Shown here: in pieces, positions 28,126 to 36,122 of the stretch
How positions within the stretch are numbered: the stretch's first letter is position 1
How the letters are laid out: each line of letters opens with the position of its first letter
Assembly (NCBI GenBank): GCA_964449075.1
Contig: CAYVBJ010000003.1
Coordinates: forward strand, 62,001 to 126,000
Length of the DNA: 64,000 nucleotides
Direction of reading: 5' to 3'
Source: CAYVBJ01 sp964449075
Lineage (GTDB): Bacteria; Bacteroidota; Rhodothermia; Balneolales; Balneolaceae
Notes under the pieces: generated by a model
What the model was told of the DNA's origin: nothing
Databases searched by the model: none
Seen by the model: only the letters and a program-made list of their open reading frames with translations
Translations under genes and position numbers: made by a program

Positions 28126-29331
28126 TTACGTGGCAACAGTGGTGCTTGATGTATCTTTATATGAGCTGTTTTTTTCACTTAAGAGTTTTTTATAACAGGC
28201 AAACAAATTCTGAAAATGTTCATCAACAGAGTAAATTTTATTCTCAGCTGCCCTTTTACAAGCTGCTTTCATCTGGGAATAATTTCTTTCAATAATTTTT
28301 TCCATTGCATCACTTAAATCCTGTTCATTCCCGGTTTTATAGACTTCAGAATAACTTGAATCCGATAAATCAACGGCCCCACCTGTTTTTGGCACTACAA
28401 TGGGCAATCCGCTGCAAATAGCTTCAGCCACCACAAGTCCAAATGTCTCCGCTGAAGAACCATGTACATAGTAATCAGAACTTGCCATAGCATTTGCAAG
28501 TTCATCTCTGTTGGACGTAAAACCCATCAGTTTCAGATGGTTCACATCCTTTGCTTTCTGCTGAATCCATTTCCGCAACGGGCCATCACCAAAAATCAGT
28601 AACCCTGCATTGTGTTTCTGGGATATTTTTTTGAATCCATCAATAATTGTGCTCAGTCTTTTTTCCGGATGATATCGGCTAACACAGATAAACAGACTTG
28701 CATCTTGATTCAGATTTAACTCGTTCAAGAAACGTGAACGCAGCTCAGGATCCCGTCTTTTAGGTGAAAAGAAATCTTTATCAATTCCAAAAGGCACGCT
28801 TACAGGGTTATTTAAATTGAATTTTTCAAGTCGGTGGGCAAGCCATTTCCCACTGACAATAGTGGCATCATACCGGTTACTCAACATTTGTAAATAGCGC
28901 CAGAAAAAACCAAAAAAGGAATCTATTTTACTGAATGACATCAGATTGCCTAAAAACGTCTGCGGATACACCGCCACCGGATCTACATGAAACACGAATG
29001 TTTTTAAAGCATTACCCTTCCATTTCGATACAAAATAGCCCCCTGTCCAGGGCGATGAGCCTTCAACAATATCCGGGTTCTCTTTGTCTAAGATTCTGAA
29101 CACTTCTTTTTTGCGCCACAAAAGATAGTACCTGTTATCAAAAGGCATCGTGGGGCTTTTGACCCATATAACTCTTCCGCCGTTTCTCTCCTCTTCTCCT
29201 GACTCGGGGCCGGGCGCTATAATAACAATTTCATGTCCGTGCTTGGCTCCGGCTTCGAGTTTACTGTTTATATAGGTTTTAACTCCTCCGCCCTGATCGG
29301 AATAAAATTCTGCAACATCTACAATCTTCAT
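28126..29331 (-). CDS. Glycosyltransferase (GT4-like, GT-B fold)
   Basis: The 401-aa protein has two Rossmann domains. The N-terminal acceptor domain contains DQGGGVKTYI. The donor domain has RYHPEKRLSTIIDGF, then LIFGDGPLRKWI, and the EX7E motif ETFGLVVAE within SSAETFGLVVAEAICSGLPI, which binds the nucleotide sugar. No signal peptide is seen. It probably retains sugar configuration and acts on a lipid or polysaccharide acceptor. Substrates are unknown, and neighbours give no cell-surface gene cluster. Confidence 0.85.
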   Translation of the reverse strand: MKIVDVAEFYSDQGGGVKTYINSKLEAGAKHGHEIVIIAPGPESGEEERNGGRVIWVKSPTMPFDNRYYLLWRKKEVFRILDKENPDIVEGSSPWTGGYFVSKWKGNALKTFVFHVDPVAVYPQTFLGNLMSFSKIDSFFGFFWRYLQMLSNRYDATIVSGKWLAHRLEKFNLNNPVSVPFGIDKDFFSPKRRDPELRSRFLNELNLNQDASLFICVSRYHPEKRLSTIIDGFKKISQKHNAGLLIFGDGPLRKWIQQKAKDVNHLKLMGFTSNRDELANAMASSDYYVHGSSAETFGLVVAEAICSGLPIVVPKTGGAVDLSDSSYSEVYKTGNEQDLSDAMEKIIERNYSQMKAACKRAAENKIYSVDEHFQNLFACYKKLLSEKNSSYKDTSSTTVAT

Positions 29332-29507
29332 AATCTAATTAAAATATGACCAGGGAATGAAAGTACTTTTTTGATACCTGATATACTTTTAAATGCAATT
29401 CTTTTGGTGAAAAATAACGATTTTGGAATGAATATATAACAATTTTTTAAAATGGCTTCTCTTATAAGAAGAGATCTGACTATGATCAGGACTCCATTGC
29501 GTCATTC

Positions 29508-30251
29508 CTAAAGCTGTGATTTCAGATAAATATCATCGAAATCATTTTTAGCCCTGGTCTTCGTACTGCTGGCATCACTGAATATCAAAATAGCAAGCGG
29601 ACGCTCGGGAGGATTTTCTCCATACAGATCTTGATAATCCTTGACAATATTTCTTTCAAATGTATGCCACTCACCAAGTCCATCTTTACCGCTCCTCAGA
29701 ACAAGAATCTGCTGATTACCAAAAAGGTTCGTTGGATTCGATCCCACTTCAAGAGTGGAGCTCCATGTATACCGAACAGAACGCGGAATTTTCTGAAACA
29801 GAATTCTTTTCATCTCCCATACCACATAGATACTTGCAACCGCATCATTTAATGAATTTTTATCCTCGCGTGCACCCTCAGGCAAAATATGGGGTCTCCA
29901 TTTCCATGAAAGAATTGAATAATCATAAATGTTGAGTCCTTCCACCTTTTTCAGCGGAAAATTCAGATGCTTTGGACGATTACCGTCGTATCTTAAAAAT
30001 TTGTTACCGTCCTCTTCCAGAACTTCCCATTTATATTTCTTTCTTTCCTCTTCATCAAATTCAAGTGTCGACACTTCAGCTATCTGGTCAAACCATTTGG
30101 AGGGAAGAGTCCCCACTTCATCATCTTCAAAATTATCTATTAATAAAACGCCATCCCTTATTTCAGGCAGAGACGTGTGCGGCTCCTGTGAATAAGCCGA
30201 TACTGAAAATAAGATATTAAGGATGAATAAAGAGATTATAAAAGGTTTCAT
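29508..30251 (-). CDS. DUF3047 exported protein
   Basis: The 247-aa protein has a signal peptide ending near SAYSQ. The rest matches the DUF3047 pattern: LIDNFEDDEVGTLPSKW, LSWKWRPHILPEG, DAVASIYVVWE and a C-terminal ILIFSDASSTKTRAKNDFDDIYL. The fold looks like a carbohydrate-binding-type beta sandwich. No enzymatic motif is evident and the role is unknown. It is on the same strand as the glycosyltransferase, 176 bp upstream of it. Confidence 0.82.
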   Translation of the reverse strand: MKPFIISLFILNILFSVSAYSQEPHTSLPEIRDGVLLIDNFEDDEVGTLPSKWFDQIAEVSTLEFDEEERKKYKWEVLEEDGNKFLRYDGNRPKHLNFPLKKVEGLNIYDYSILSWKWRPHILPEGAREDKNSLNDAVASIYVVWEMKRILFQKIPRSVRYTWSSTLEVGSNPTNLFGNQQILVLRSGKDGLGEWHTFERNIVKDYQDLYGENPPERPLAILIFSDASSTKTRAKNDFDDIYLKSQL

Positions 30252-30401
30252 AGATTTTTTGTTTTAGCTAACGGATAACAGCCGGTTATCGTCTAATTTA
30301 TTAAACAGGTTATTTTCATCCTTGTTCCGGCAAATAAAATAAGACGCTGAACTCTATCAAAAAAATCTTCTCCGGCATTAATCTTTCCAAAAGAAAAACT
30401 C

Positions 30402-30634
30402 TTAACCCGCATTTCTCACAGAGATTTTATTGAATATTTCATAATCTATTGTAAGATAAGAAGTTGGGTCAATATTTGAGTCCTTTAAAAAATAACAGGT
30501 TGTTTTCGGCGAACTTTATCCCTCAGCTGCGTTGAAGGTAAAATGGCTTGCTCAACGTACCCATGTACGTTTCCGCCACCATTTTACCTTCGCCTTGCTG
30601 AGGAAAAAATTTCTTGGTGAGAAATGCGGGTTAA
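30402..30634. mobile_element. Putative MITE with TTAA-flanked terminal inverted repeats
   Basis: TTAACCCGCATTTCTCAC at 30402-30419 is repeated as its exact reverse complement at 30617-30634, bounding a 233-bp non-coding element. If the outer TTAA is the target duplication, the ends are CCCGCATTTCTCAC. Such TTAA plus CCC ends recall the IS1380/piggyBac superfamily, as inference from memory. The interior holds an 83-bp palindrome and no transposase. No second copy is in the window. Confidence 0.6.
30521..30603. repeat. 83-bp imperfect palindrome inside the MITE-like element
   Basis: Paired blocks, from outside in, are CCTCAGC/GCTGAGG (30521-30527 and 30597-30603), GAAGGTAAAATGG/CCATTTTACCTTC (30534-30546 and 30579-30591), and AACGTAC/GTACGTT (30554-30560 and 30565-30571) around a 4-nt loop. 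Transcribed, it would make a long cruciform-like hairpin. Confidence 0.75.
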
Positions 30635-30789
30635 TTATCCTGGCAGGGGAAGCATGCTCTCAATTTTTACATTTTTATTAACATTAATTTAACATAAGCA
30701 TTCAGCCAGTTCTTGTTTATAGCTCTTATATTGTTGTTTTTATTAGTTTTAAATATTGTTAATAATTTAATAATATCAAAATCATATTT

Positions 30790-30806
30790 CTGGCACGGTG
30801 GTTGCA
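30790..30806 (+). promoter_or_regulatory. Sigma54 (-24/-12) promoter for the 52-aa protein gene
   Basis: CTGGCACGGTGGTTGCA matches the sigma54 consensus YTGGCACGnnnnTTGCW at every defined base, with the invariant GG and GC separated by exactly 10 nt. The predicted start is near 30817, about 50 nt before a coding frame with a good ribosome-binding site. The upstream 150 bp are AT-rich with repeated TTAACAT-like words that could hold activator sites. Confidence 0.8.
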
Positions 30807-30869
30807 TTTACTGAAATTAATATTATCTTAATATTAGCTTAACATATCATTACAGCGAGAGGTGCAATA

Positions 30870-31028
30870 ATGGACAGAGAATTAATTACATTTGAACAAT
30901 TTTACAAATTGGGATTCGATCATCTGCTTTTTAAGAAAGTGATGGGATTAAAAAAGCCTAAATTAAGAGAGAAGCTATTCTATTTAACTTTAATTTCGGT
31001 TATGCTTTTTATCGGCATTCTGATTTGA
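30870..31028 (+). CDS. 52-aa small single-pass membrane protein
   Basis: ATG at 30870 is preceded by GAGAGGTG at 30857-30864, a strong Shine-Dalgarno for this genome. The product is 52 residues: a cytoplasmic, basic N-terminal half (for example FKKVMGLKKPKLREK) and a C-terminal hydrophobic helix (about 37-52, LFYLTLISVMLFIGI) running to the stop. No family is recognised. The sigma54 promoter upstream implies regulated expression through an enhancer-binding protein, shared with hsp20 and dnaJ here, so a stress or envelope role is a fair guess. Confidence 0.65.
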   Translation: MDRELITFEQFYKLGFDHLLFKKVMGLKKPKLREKLFYLTLISVMLFIGILI

Positions 31029-31191
31029 TCGTAAAAAAAGTACAGGTATCCCGCCATTCCGATCGTTAAATCGTACAAAGATCACACTTTAGCATTACCC
31101 TGCAATAAACTTAAAAGTTTTCTTTCTTGGGTCATTATATGTCCTTATATTATCAGTCTTTACAATATTTAGGAATAAGACAGACAACAAA

Positions 31192-31389
31192 ATGCCTAAA
31201 ATGAAATCGAACAGTGGTGCTAAAAAGCGTTTTAAGGTTACCGGCAGCGGTAAGATTAAACGTAAAAAAGCTTTTAAGAGCCACATTTTGACCAAAAAAT
31301 CCAGCAAAAGGAAGCGCAATCTCGGCAAAGATACACTGGTTGACAAAACCAATGAAAAAGCCATAAAACAATTGCTCCCCTACAGCTGA
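31192..31389 (+). CDS. rpmI: 50S ribosomal protein L35
   Basis: The 65-aa very basic protein begins MPKMKSNSGAKKRFKVTGSG and contains SHILTKKSSKRKRNL, which is diagnostic for L35. It precedes rplT by 30 bp. infC, which usually comes just before rpmI, is not present: the upstream 900 bp hold a MITE-like element and the small membrane protein gene. Confidence 0.97.
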   Translation: MPKMKSNSGAKKRFKVTGSGKIKRKKAFKSHILTKKSSKRKRNLGKDTLVDKTNEKAIKQLLPYS

Positions 31390-31419
31390 CATAATTCATA
31401 ACAATTAAACGTTACCAAA

Positions 31420-31767
31420 ATGCCACGATCACGAAATCTGGTGGCTTCCCGTCGCCGTCGCCGTAAAATTTTAAAACAGGCGAAAGGTTACTGGGGCAGA
31501 CGAAAAAACGTTTATACAGTTGCTAAAAACGCGGTTGAGAAAGGTCTTCTCTATCAATACCGCGATCGAAAAGTCCGCAAACGCGAATTTCGAAAGCTCT
31601 GGATAGTTCGTATAAACGCTGCTTCCCGGCTCAACGGAACCACCTACTCAAATCTTATTCACGGATTAAAACAGAACAATATTGAAATTAACAGGAAAAT
31701 GCTCGCAGACATTGCAGTACATGATCCTGATACTTTCGCTGCAATTGTAAAAGAAGCAGTAAATTAA
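31420..31767 (+). CDS. rplT: 50S ribosomal protein L20
   Basis: The 115-aa basic protein has the L20 signature RRRRRKILKQAKGYWGRRK and the C-terminal LIHGLKQNNIEINRKMLADIA. L20 binds 23S rRNA early in assembly and often represses its own operon by binding mRNA near rpmI. A terminator follows the gene. Confidence 0.97.
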   Translation: MPRSRNLVASRRRRRKILKQAKGYWGRRKNVYTVAKNAVEKGLLYQYRDRKVRKREFRKLWIVRINAASRLNGTTYSNLIHGLKQNNIEINRKMLADIAVHDPDTFAAIVKEAVN

Positions 31768-31785
31768 TCCGGACTTTTTTACCTT

Positions 31786-31822
31786 AACCGGCAAGCCTTA
31801 AATGGATTGTCGGTTTTTTTTT
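31786..31822 (+). terminator. Intrinsic terminator after rplT
   Basis: AACCGGCAA at 31786-31794 pairs with TTGTCGGTT at 31807-31815, with one G-T wobble and a 12-nt loop, and is followed by a T-tract to 31822. It puts pheS in a separate transcription unit from rpmI-rplT. Confidence 0.85.
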
Positions 31823-31878
31823 GACTGTTATTACTTGAATCATCGGTCTATCTGCACGATTAGTAAGCTTTTCAGCTG

Positions 31879-31923
31879 ATGTTTTTTGATTCAAATCATC
31901 TGTTTCTGAACTCTTATGAATAA
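31879..31923 (+). CDS. Possible phenylalanine leader peptide of pheST
   Basis: A 14-codon frame, MFFDSNHLFLNSYE, has three Phe codons, two of them adjacent, and one Tyr. It sits between the rplT terminator and pheS. A weak hairpin follows at 31951-31974 with a short T-run. The arrangement resembles the pheM leader of enteric pheST, but Phe content is modest and chance is possible. Confidence 0.3.
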   Translation: MFFDSNHLFLNSYE

Positions 31924-31950
31924 TTATAATGCAATTTCGGGTACTTGTGT

Positions 31951-31976
31951 AACCGCCGTTGGAATGCCGGGGTTTT
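31951..31976 (+). promoter_or_regulatory. Weak hairpin before pheS, possible attenuator
   Basis: AACCGCCG at 31951-31958 can pair with CGGGGTT at 31968-31974 (one bulged G, 9-nt loop), followed by only about four T residues. It lies 28 nt after the stop of the candidate Phe leader frame and 41 nt before pheS. Confidence 0.3.
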
Positions 31977-32017
31977 AAAGCCAAACATAATTTCGCAAGA
32001 AAACGATTTTTTACTTT

Positions 32018-33025
32018 ATGATTGATAAAATAGAATCTTTAAAAAAAGAAATTGAAAAAGCTGTTATTGAAGACGAAAATAGTCTTGAACAGTTCAGGCT
32101 GAAATATCTGTCACGCAATGGTGAAATTCAGAATATGTTTGGTCTGATGGGAAAAGTACCCAAAAGTGAAAGAGCTTCTGTTGGAAAAGCGATGAATGAA
32201 GTTAAAAATCTTGCCAAAAATAAATATGAAACATCAAAACAGAAACTTTCTGAATCAGTCGAGGCAACGTTTTCTGCTAAAAACGATATCACATTACCGG
32301 TATCCCCCTCTTATACAGGCTCTCTGCATCCCCTTACAAGAACCTTAAACCAGATCAAGCAGATATTTCTCAGGCTTGGTTTTTCTATTGCAGACGGACC
32401 TGAAATTGAAGATGATTTTCACAATTTCACGGCTTTGAATTTCCCCGAAGATCATCCCGCCCGCGACATGCAGGATACTTTCTTTATAAGAAAATCAGAT
32501 CACGACGAAGAACAGGATCTTGTTTTGAGGACTCATACTTCACCCGTACAAATACGATTGTTAAAAGAACAAGATCCGCCTCTGAGAGCAATCATGCCCG
32601 GTCGTGTTTACAGAAATGAAGCAGTAACAGCTAAATCTTATTTTCAGTTTAACCAGGTTGAAGGGCTTTATGTAGATAAGCGCGTGACCCTTGGCGACCT
32701 TATTGAAACTCTCGTTATGTTCGCAAAGTTAATGTATGGCAGTGATGTGAAGTATCGTGTTCGTCCTTCCTTTTTCCCGTTTACTGAACCCAGTATGGAA
32801 ATGGATATCTGGTGGGGATCCGAAAAAGAAGGAAAGTGGCTCGAAATTCTAGGTGCCGGAATGGTTGATCCAAATGTATTCGATGCTGTTGGTGTGGATT
32901 CGGAAGATTTTACCGGTTTTGCTTTTGGTATGGGCGTTGACCGGATCTGTATGCTTCGCTACGGAATTAATGATATCCGGACTCTCTATGAAAATGACAT
33001 CCGGTTTCTTCAGCAATTCAAGTAA
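32018..33025 (+). CDS. pheS: Phenylalanyl-tRNA synthetase alpha subunit
   Basis: The 335-aa protein has an N-terminal coiled-coil (about 1-85) followed by the class II catalytic core. TGSLHPLTRTLNQIKQIFLRLGF, MPGRVYRNEAVTAKSYFQFNQVEGL (motif 2) and FGMGVDRICMLRYGINDIR (motif 3) are characteristic of PheS. With PheT it forms the alpha2-beta2 enzyme that charges tRNA-Phe. pheT follows after 48 bp. Confidence 0.97.
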   Translation: MIDKIESLKKEIEKAVIEDENSLEQFRLKYLSRNGEIQNMFGLMGKVPKSERASVGKAMNEVKNLAKNKYETSKQKLSESVEATFSAKNDITLPVSPSYTGSLHPLTRTLNQIKQIFLRLGFSIADGPEIEDDFHNFTALNFPEDHPARDMQDTFFIRKSDHDEEQDLVLRTHTSPVQIRLLKEQDPPLRAIMPGRVYRNEAVTAKSYFQFNQVEGLYVDKRVTLGDLIETLVMFAKLMYGSDVKYRVRPSFFPFTEPSMEMDIWWGSEKEGKWLEILGAGMVDPNVFDAVGVDSEDFTGFAFGMGVDRICMLRYGINDIRTLYENDIRFLQQFK

Positions 33026-33073
33026 CCTTTTTAAAACATATAAATAAATCCCTTATCGCAATTTCAGCCAACT

Positions 33074-35485
33074 ATGAAAATTTCTTACAACTGGCTTAAA
33101 CAGTATCTTGATTTTGACCTTTCAGCAGAACAAACTGCCGATAAATTAACTCTCCTCGGTCTTGAAGTAGAAGAGTTAGAGAATACCGGGATAAACTTTG
33201 AAAAATTTGTCGTCGGTGAAGTTCTCGATGTTAAAGATCATCCGAATGCAGACCGTCTGAAGTTGTGTAAAGTTAACCAGGGCGACAAAGAGGTACAGAT
33301 TGTCTGCGGTGCAGATAATGTAGCCGGTGGACAGAAAGTTCCGGTGGCAACAGTTGGCGCAACTCTGCCCTCCCCTCTGCCTGACGGCTCATCTCTTACA
33401 ATTAAAAAAATGAAACTCCGTGGAGAAGTCTCTGAAGGAATGATTTGTGCAGAAGATGAACTCGGCCTTGGAGATGATCATTCCGGGATCATGGTTCTGG
33501 ATGAATCCCTTGAACCCGGTACCCCGCTCGAAGATGTACTTGGCACGGAAAAAGATACTCTGTTTGAAATAGGCTTAACACCGAACCGCCCGGATGCAGC
33601 TTGTCATATTGGTGTTGCCCGGGACTTATCTGCCGTCGTTAAAAATGAGCTTAATACTCCATACAAAGATCTTGAAAAACCGGTTAAAAACCTGGATGAC
33701 AAAATTAGTATTACCATTGAAGATGCAGACAAATGTCACCGATACACAGCAATGATGGTAGATAATATTAAGATCACCGACTCCCCTTCCTGGCTTCAGA
33801 ACCGGTTGCGTTCAATCGGCCTGCGCCCAATAAATAATGTTGTGGATGTTACAAACTTTGTTATGCACGAAATCGGTCAGCCACTGCACGCCTTCGATTA
33901 TCACAAAATTGCGGGTAAAAAGATTATCGTTAAGTCATTTGAAAAAAATCAAAATTTCACTACGCTGGATGGTATAGAACGTGAAGTCCCGAAAGATTCG
34001 CTTTTTATTTGTGACGGAAGCGGGCCGGTTGCAATTGCAGGTGTAATGGGTGGTGAGAATTCTGAAGTTTCAGGTGATACTAAAACCGTGCTGATTGAGA
34101 GTGCATGGTTTGATCCCTCCTCCATCAGAAAAACATCGAAAGCACTCGCTCTTCAAACTGACAGCTCTTATCGTTTCGAAAGAGAAATTGACCCGAATAT
34201 GCAACGAAAAGCAGCTGAACGTGCTGCTGAGCTGATAGCTGAACTTGGTGAGGGAACAGTTATTGATGGCTGTACTGATGTCCACACGGTTAAAACAGAG
34301 GCACCCGAAGTAGTTCTTCGCACATCCAGGGTAAACCATCTTCTCGGCACTGAACTTAGCCAGCCTGAAATCTCTGAGATACTCGGCCGCCTGGAGATTA
34401 TTACTGAAAAACAAGACGAGGATAAGCTTATCTCTACTATCCCTACATTCAGACCTGATATTAAACGGGAAGTAGATTTGATTGAAGAGGTGGGCCGCAT
34501 CATTGATTATAACTCAGTGCCTGTACCTGATAAGGTCTCATTTGCATCTCCGGAACCATTAAGTGACTGGGAGCTCTTTAATCAGAAATTAAGTACCATT
34601 GCAAGGAATCTCTCTTTTAAGGAAATAACAACAAATTCACTGCTTTCATCTCAGGAGGCAAATCTATTTTCCGGTGAAAAGGAACAGGTAAAAACATTAA
34701 ACCCGGTGTCGCAGGAAAGTACAACACTGAGAACATCACTATTACCCGGTTTTTTGAAATCTGTTCAGTTCAATCTGAACAGAAATGTCTCTTCTCTTCG
34801 TTTTTTTGAAATAGGACACACCTATAAATATGATAAAGAGGGAACGTGGATCCGGGGCATAAAAGAACACAGCCATATTTTAATGGGCATCTGTGGTTTC
34901 AAAACTCATGAAAACTGGAAAAATGATGCAGAGTTGTTTGATGTTTTTGATTTAAAATCTGACCTGGATGCATTCTTTTCAGAACTCGAAATCTCCAAAA
35001 GAGTAGAGGAACAATCTCCAGATAATTATTCACTCCGGTATTACCTGGATAATCTGTTAATAGCTGAGCTGAAAAAAATTCCTGAAGATATTTTAAATAA
35101 ATTTGATATAGAACTTCCCGTTTTTACAGTTGAAGCGGATATCACTGAACTATTTAATTCCGGAGTTTACCGAACTGCTGATCACTATATACCTGTTTCC
35201 AAATACCCTCCGTTTGAATTTGATGCTGCTTTCATTATCGATCAGAATGTCCGCGCCGGTGATGTAACAAAAAAAATTATTGAAGCCGCAGGGGAACAAT
35301 TGAAAAATACAGAGGTATTTGATGTCTACGAAGGAGAAAATCTTGGAAAAAATAAAAAAAGTATTGCTTTTCGGCTTACTTTTTTAGATCGTAATAAGAC
35401 TCTGAATATCAAAGATGTAGAGCCTGTAGTTCAAAAAATTGTTCAGGCTTTGAAAAATGAGTTCGGTGCAAAACTGCGATCCTAA
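33074..35485 (+). CDS. pheT: Phenylalanyl-tRNA synthetase beta subunit
   Basis: The 803-aa protein is full length. An OB-fold tRNA-binding domain lies at about 40-150 (VVGEVLDVKDHPNADRLKLCKV). The B3/B4 editing domain follows (for example RPINNVVDVTNFVMHEIGQP), then B5 and a catalytic-like core. A C-terminal FDX-ACB domain (about 705-800, YPPFEFDAAFII) binds the tRNA anticodon. It pairs with pheS upstream; the small coiled-coil gene starts 14 bp after its stop. Confidence 0.97.
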   Translation: MKISYNWLKQYLDFDLSAEQTADKLTLLGLEVEELENTGINFEKFVVGEVLDVKDHPNADRLKLCKVNQGDKEVQIVCGADNVAGGQKVPVATVGATLPSPLPDGSSLTIKKMKLRGEVSEGMICAEDELGLGDDHSGIMVLDESLEPGTPLEDVLGTEKDTLFEIGLTPNRPDAACHIGVARDLSAVVKNELNTPYKDLEKPVKNLDDKISITIEDADKCHRYTAMMVDNIKITDSPSWLQNRLRSIGLRPINNVVDVTNFVMHEIGQPLHAFDYHKIAGKKIIVKSFEKNQNFTTLDGIEREVPKDSLFICDGSGPVAIAGVMGGENSEVSGDTKTVLIESAWFDPSSIRKTSKALALQTDSSYRFEREIDPNMQRKAAERAAELIAELGEGTVIDGCTDVHTVKTEAPEVVLRTSRVNHLLGTELSQPEISEILGRLEIITEKQDEDKLISTIPTFRPDIKREVDLIEEVGRIIDYNSVPVPDKVSFASPEPLSDWELFNQKLSTIARNLSFKEITTNSLLSSQEANLFSGEKEQVKTLNPVSQESTTLRTSLLPGFLKSVQFNLNRNVSSLRFFEIGHTYKYDKEGTWIRGIKEHSHILMGICGFKTHENWKNDAELFDVFDLKSDLDAFFSELEISKRVEEQSPDNYSLRYYLDNLLIAELKKIPEDILNKFDIELPVFTVEADITELFNSGVYRTADHYIPVSKYPPFEFDAAFIIDQNVRAGDVTKKIIEAAGEQLKNTEVFDVYEGENLGKNKKSIAFRLTFLDRNKTLNIKDVEPVVQKIVQALKNEFGAKLRS

Positions 35486-35499
35486 AAATTTTATGGCTC

Positions 35500-35748
35500 A
35501 TGACTGAATCCGAAATACAAAGAGAAAAATTCCGTCAGCTTCTTGAACAGATAAAGACTCATGTTCAAACGATAAAAAAGAAAAATCGTGAACTGACCCG
35601 GGAAAACATGCGTTTGCGAAATAAACTGGAAGAGTTGCAAAAAGGACAAAGTGATATCTTTTCTGCCATCAGTGAATCTGAACGCATAGCGATGAGACAT
35701 AAAGTGAATGGCCTGATTGAAAAAATAGACAACCATCTTGAAAGCTGA
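35500..35748 (+). CDS. Small coiled-coil protein upstream of zapA
   Basis: The 82-aa cytoplasmic protein is almost entirely helical with heptad-like spacing, for example IKTHVQTIKKKNRELTRENM then RLRNKLEELQKG. No enzymatic motif is seen. It lies between pheT and zapA with short gaps (14 and 7 bp). Size, coiled-coil character and position suggest a ZapB-like or other division-associated partner of ZapA; this is inference. Confidence 0.65.
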   Translation: MTESEIQREKFRQLLEQIKTHVQTIKKKNRELTRENMRLRNKLEELQKGQSDIFSAISESERIAMRHKVNGLIEKIDNHLES

Positions 35749-35755
35749 CCTGCCT

Positions 35756-36043
35756 ATGCAATCCATCAAAGTAAATATACTCGGTAAGCAGATACCTCTG
35801 AAGGTAAATGATGATGAACTGGAAAATATGAAAATGATTTCCCGTTACGTCGACGAAAAGTTCAAAACTTACAGAAATGAACTCACTAATCAGCCGGATA
35901 GTATCGTGATGATTTTAGCCGCACTGAGTATTGCTGAAGAGCTATTTGAAACGAGAAGATTACAGGAATCCTCGAAGGAAAATGAAGAAAAAATATTTGA
36001 GGCTGTAAACAACGAAATTGAAAAACTGATTGAAGAGTTATAA
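35756..36043 (+). CDS. zapA: Cell division protein ZapA
   Basis: The 95-aa protein begins MQSIKVNILGKQIPLKV, matching the ZapA beta-hairpin domain, and ends in a long coiled-coil (about 50-95). A longer frame starts with TTG at 35738 and would overlap the preceding gene. The ATG at 35756 fits the family start and avoids the overlap. ZapA cross-links FtsZ filaments at the division site. Confidence 0.9.
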   Translation: MQSIKVNILGKQIPLKVNDDELENMKMISRYVDEKFKTYRNELTNQPDSIVMILAALSIAEELFETRRLQESSKENEEKIFEAVNNEIEKLIEEL

Positions 36044-36122
36044 GTTTTTCGGCGGCGGTATCTTTGTGGGATTTGCCATCTTTCTTTCACCGGCTGAACT
36101 GAAAATCCGAAAAATCCTGTAA

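Noticed and set aside
36044..36122. 6S RNA downstream of zapA
   Set aside because: The gap is only 79 bp, too short for a full 6S RNA of about 180 nt, and no characteristic long bubble stem is visible.
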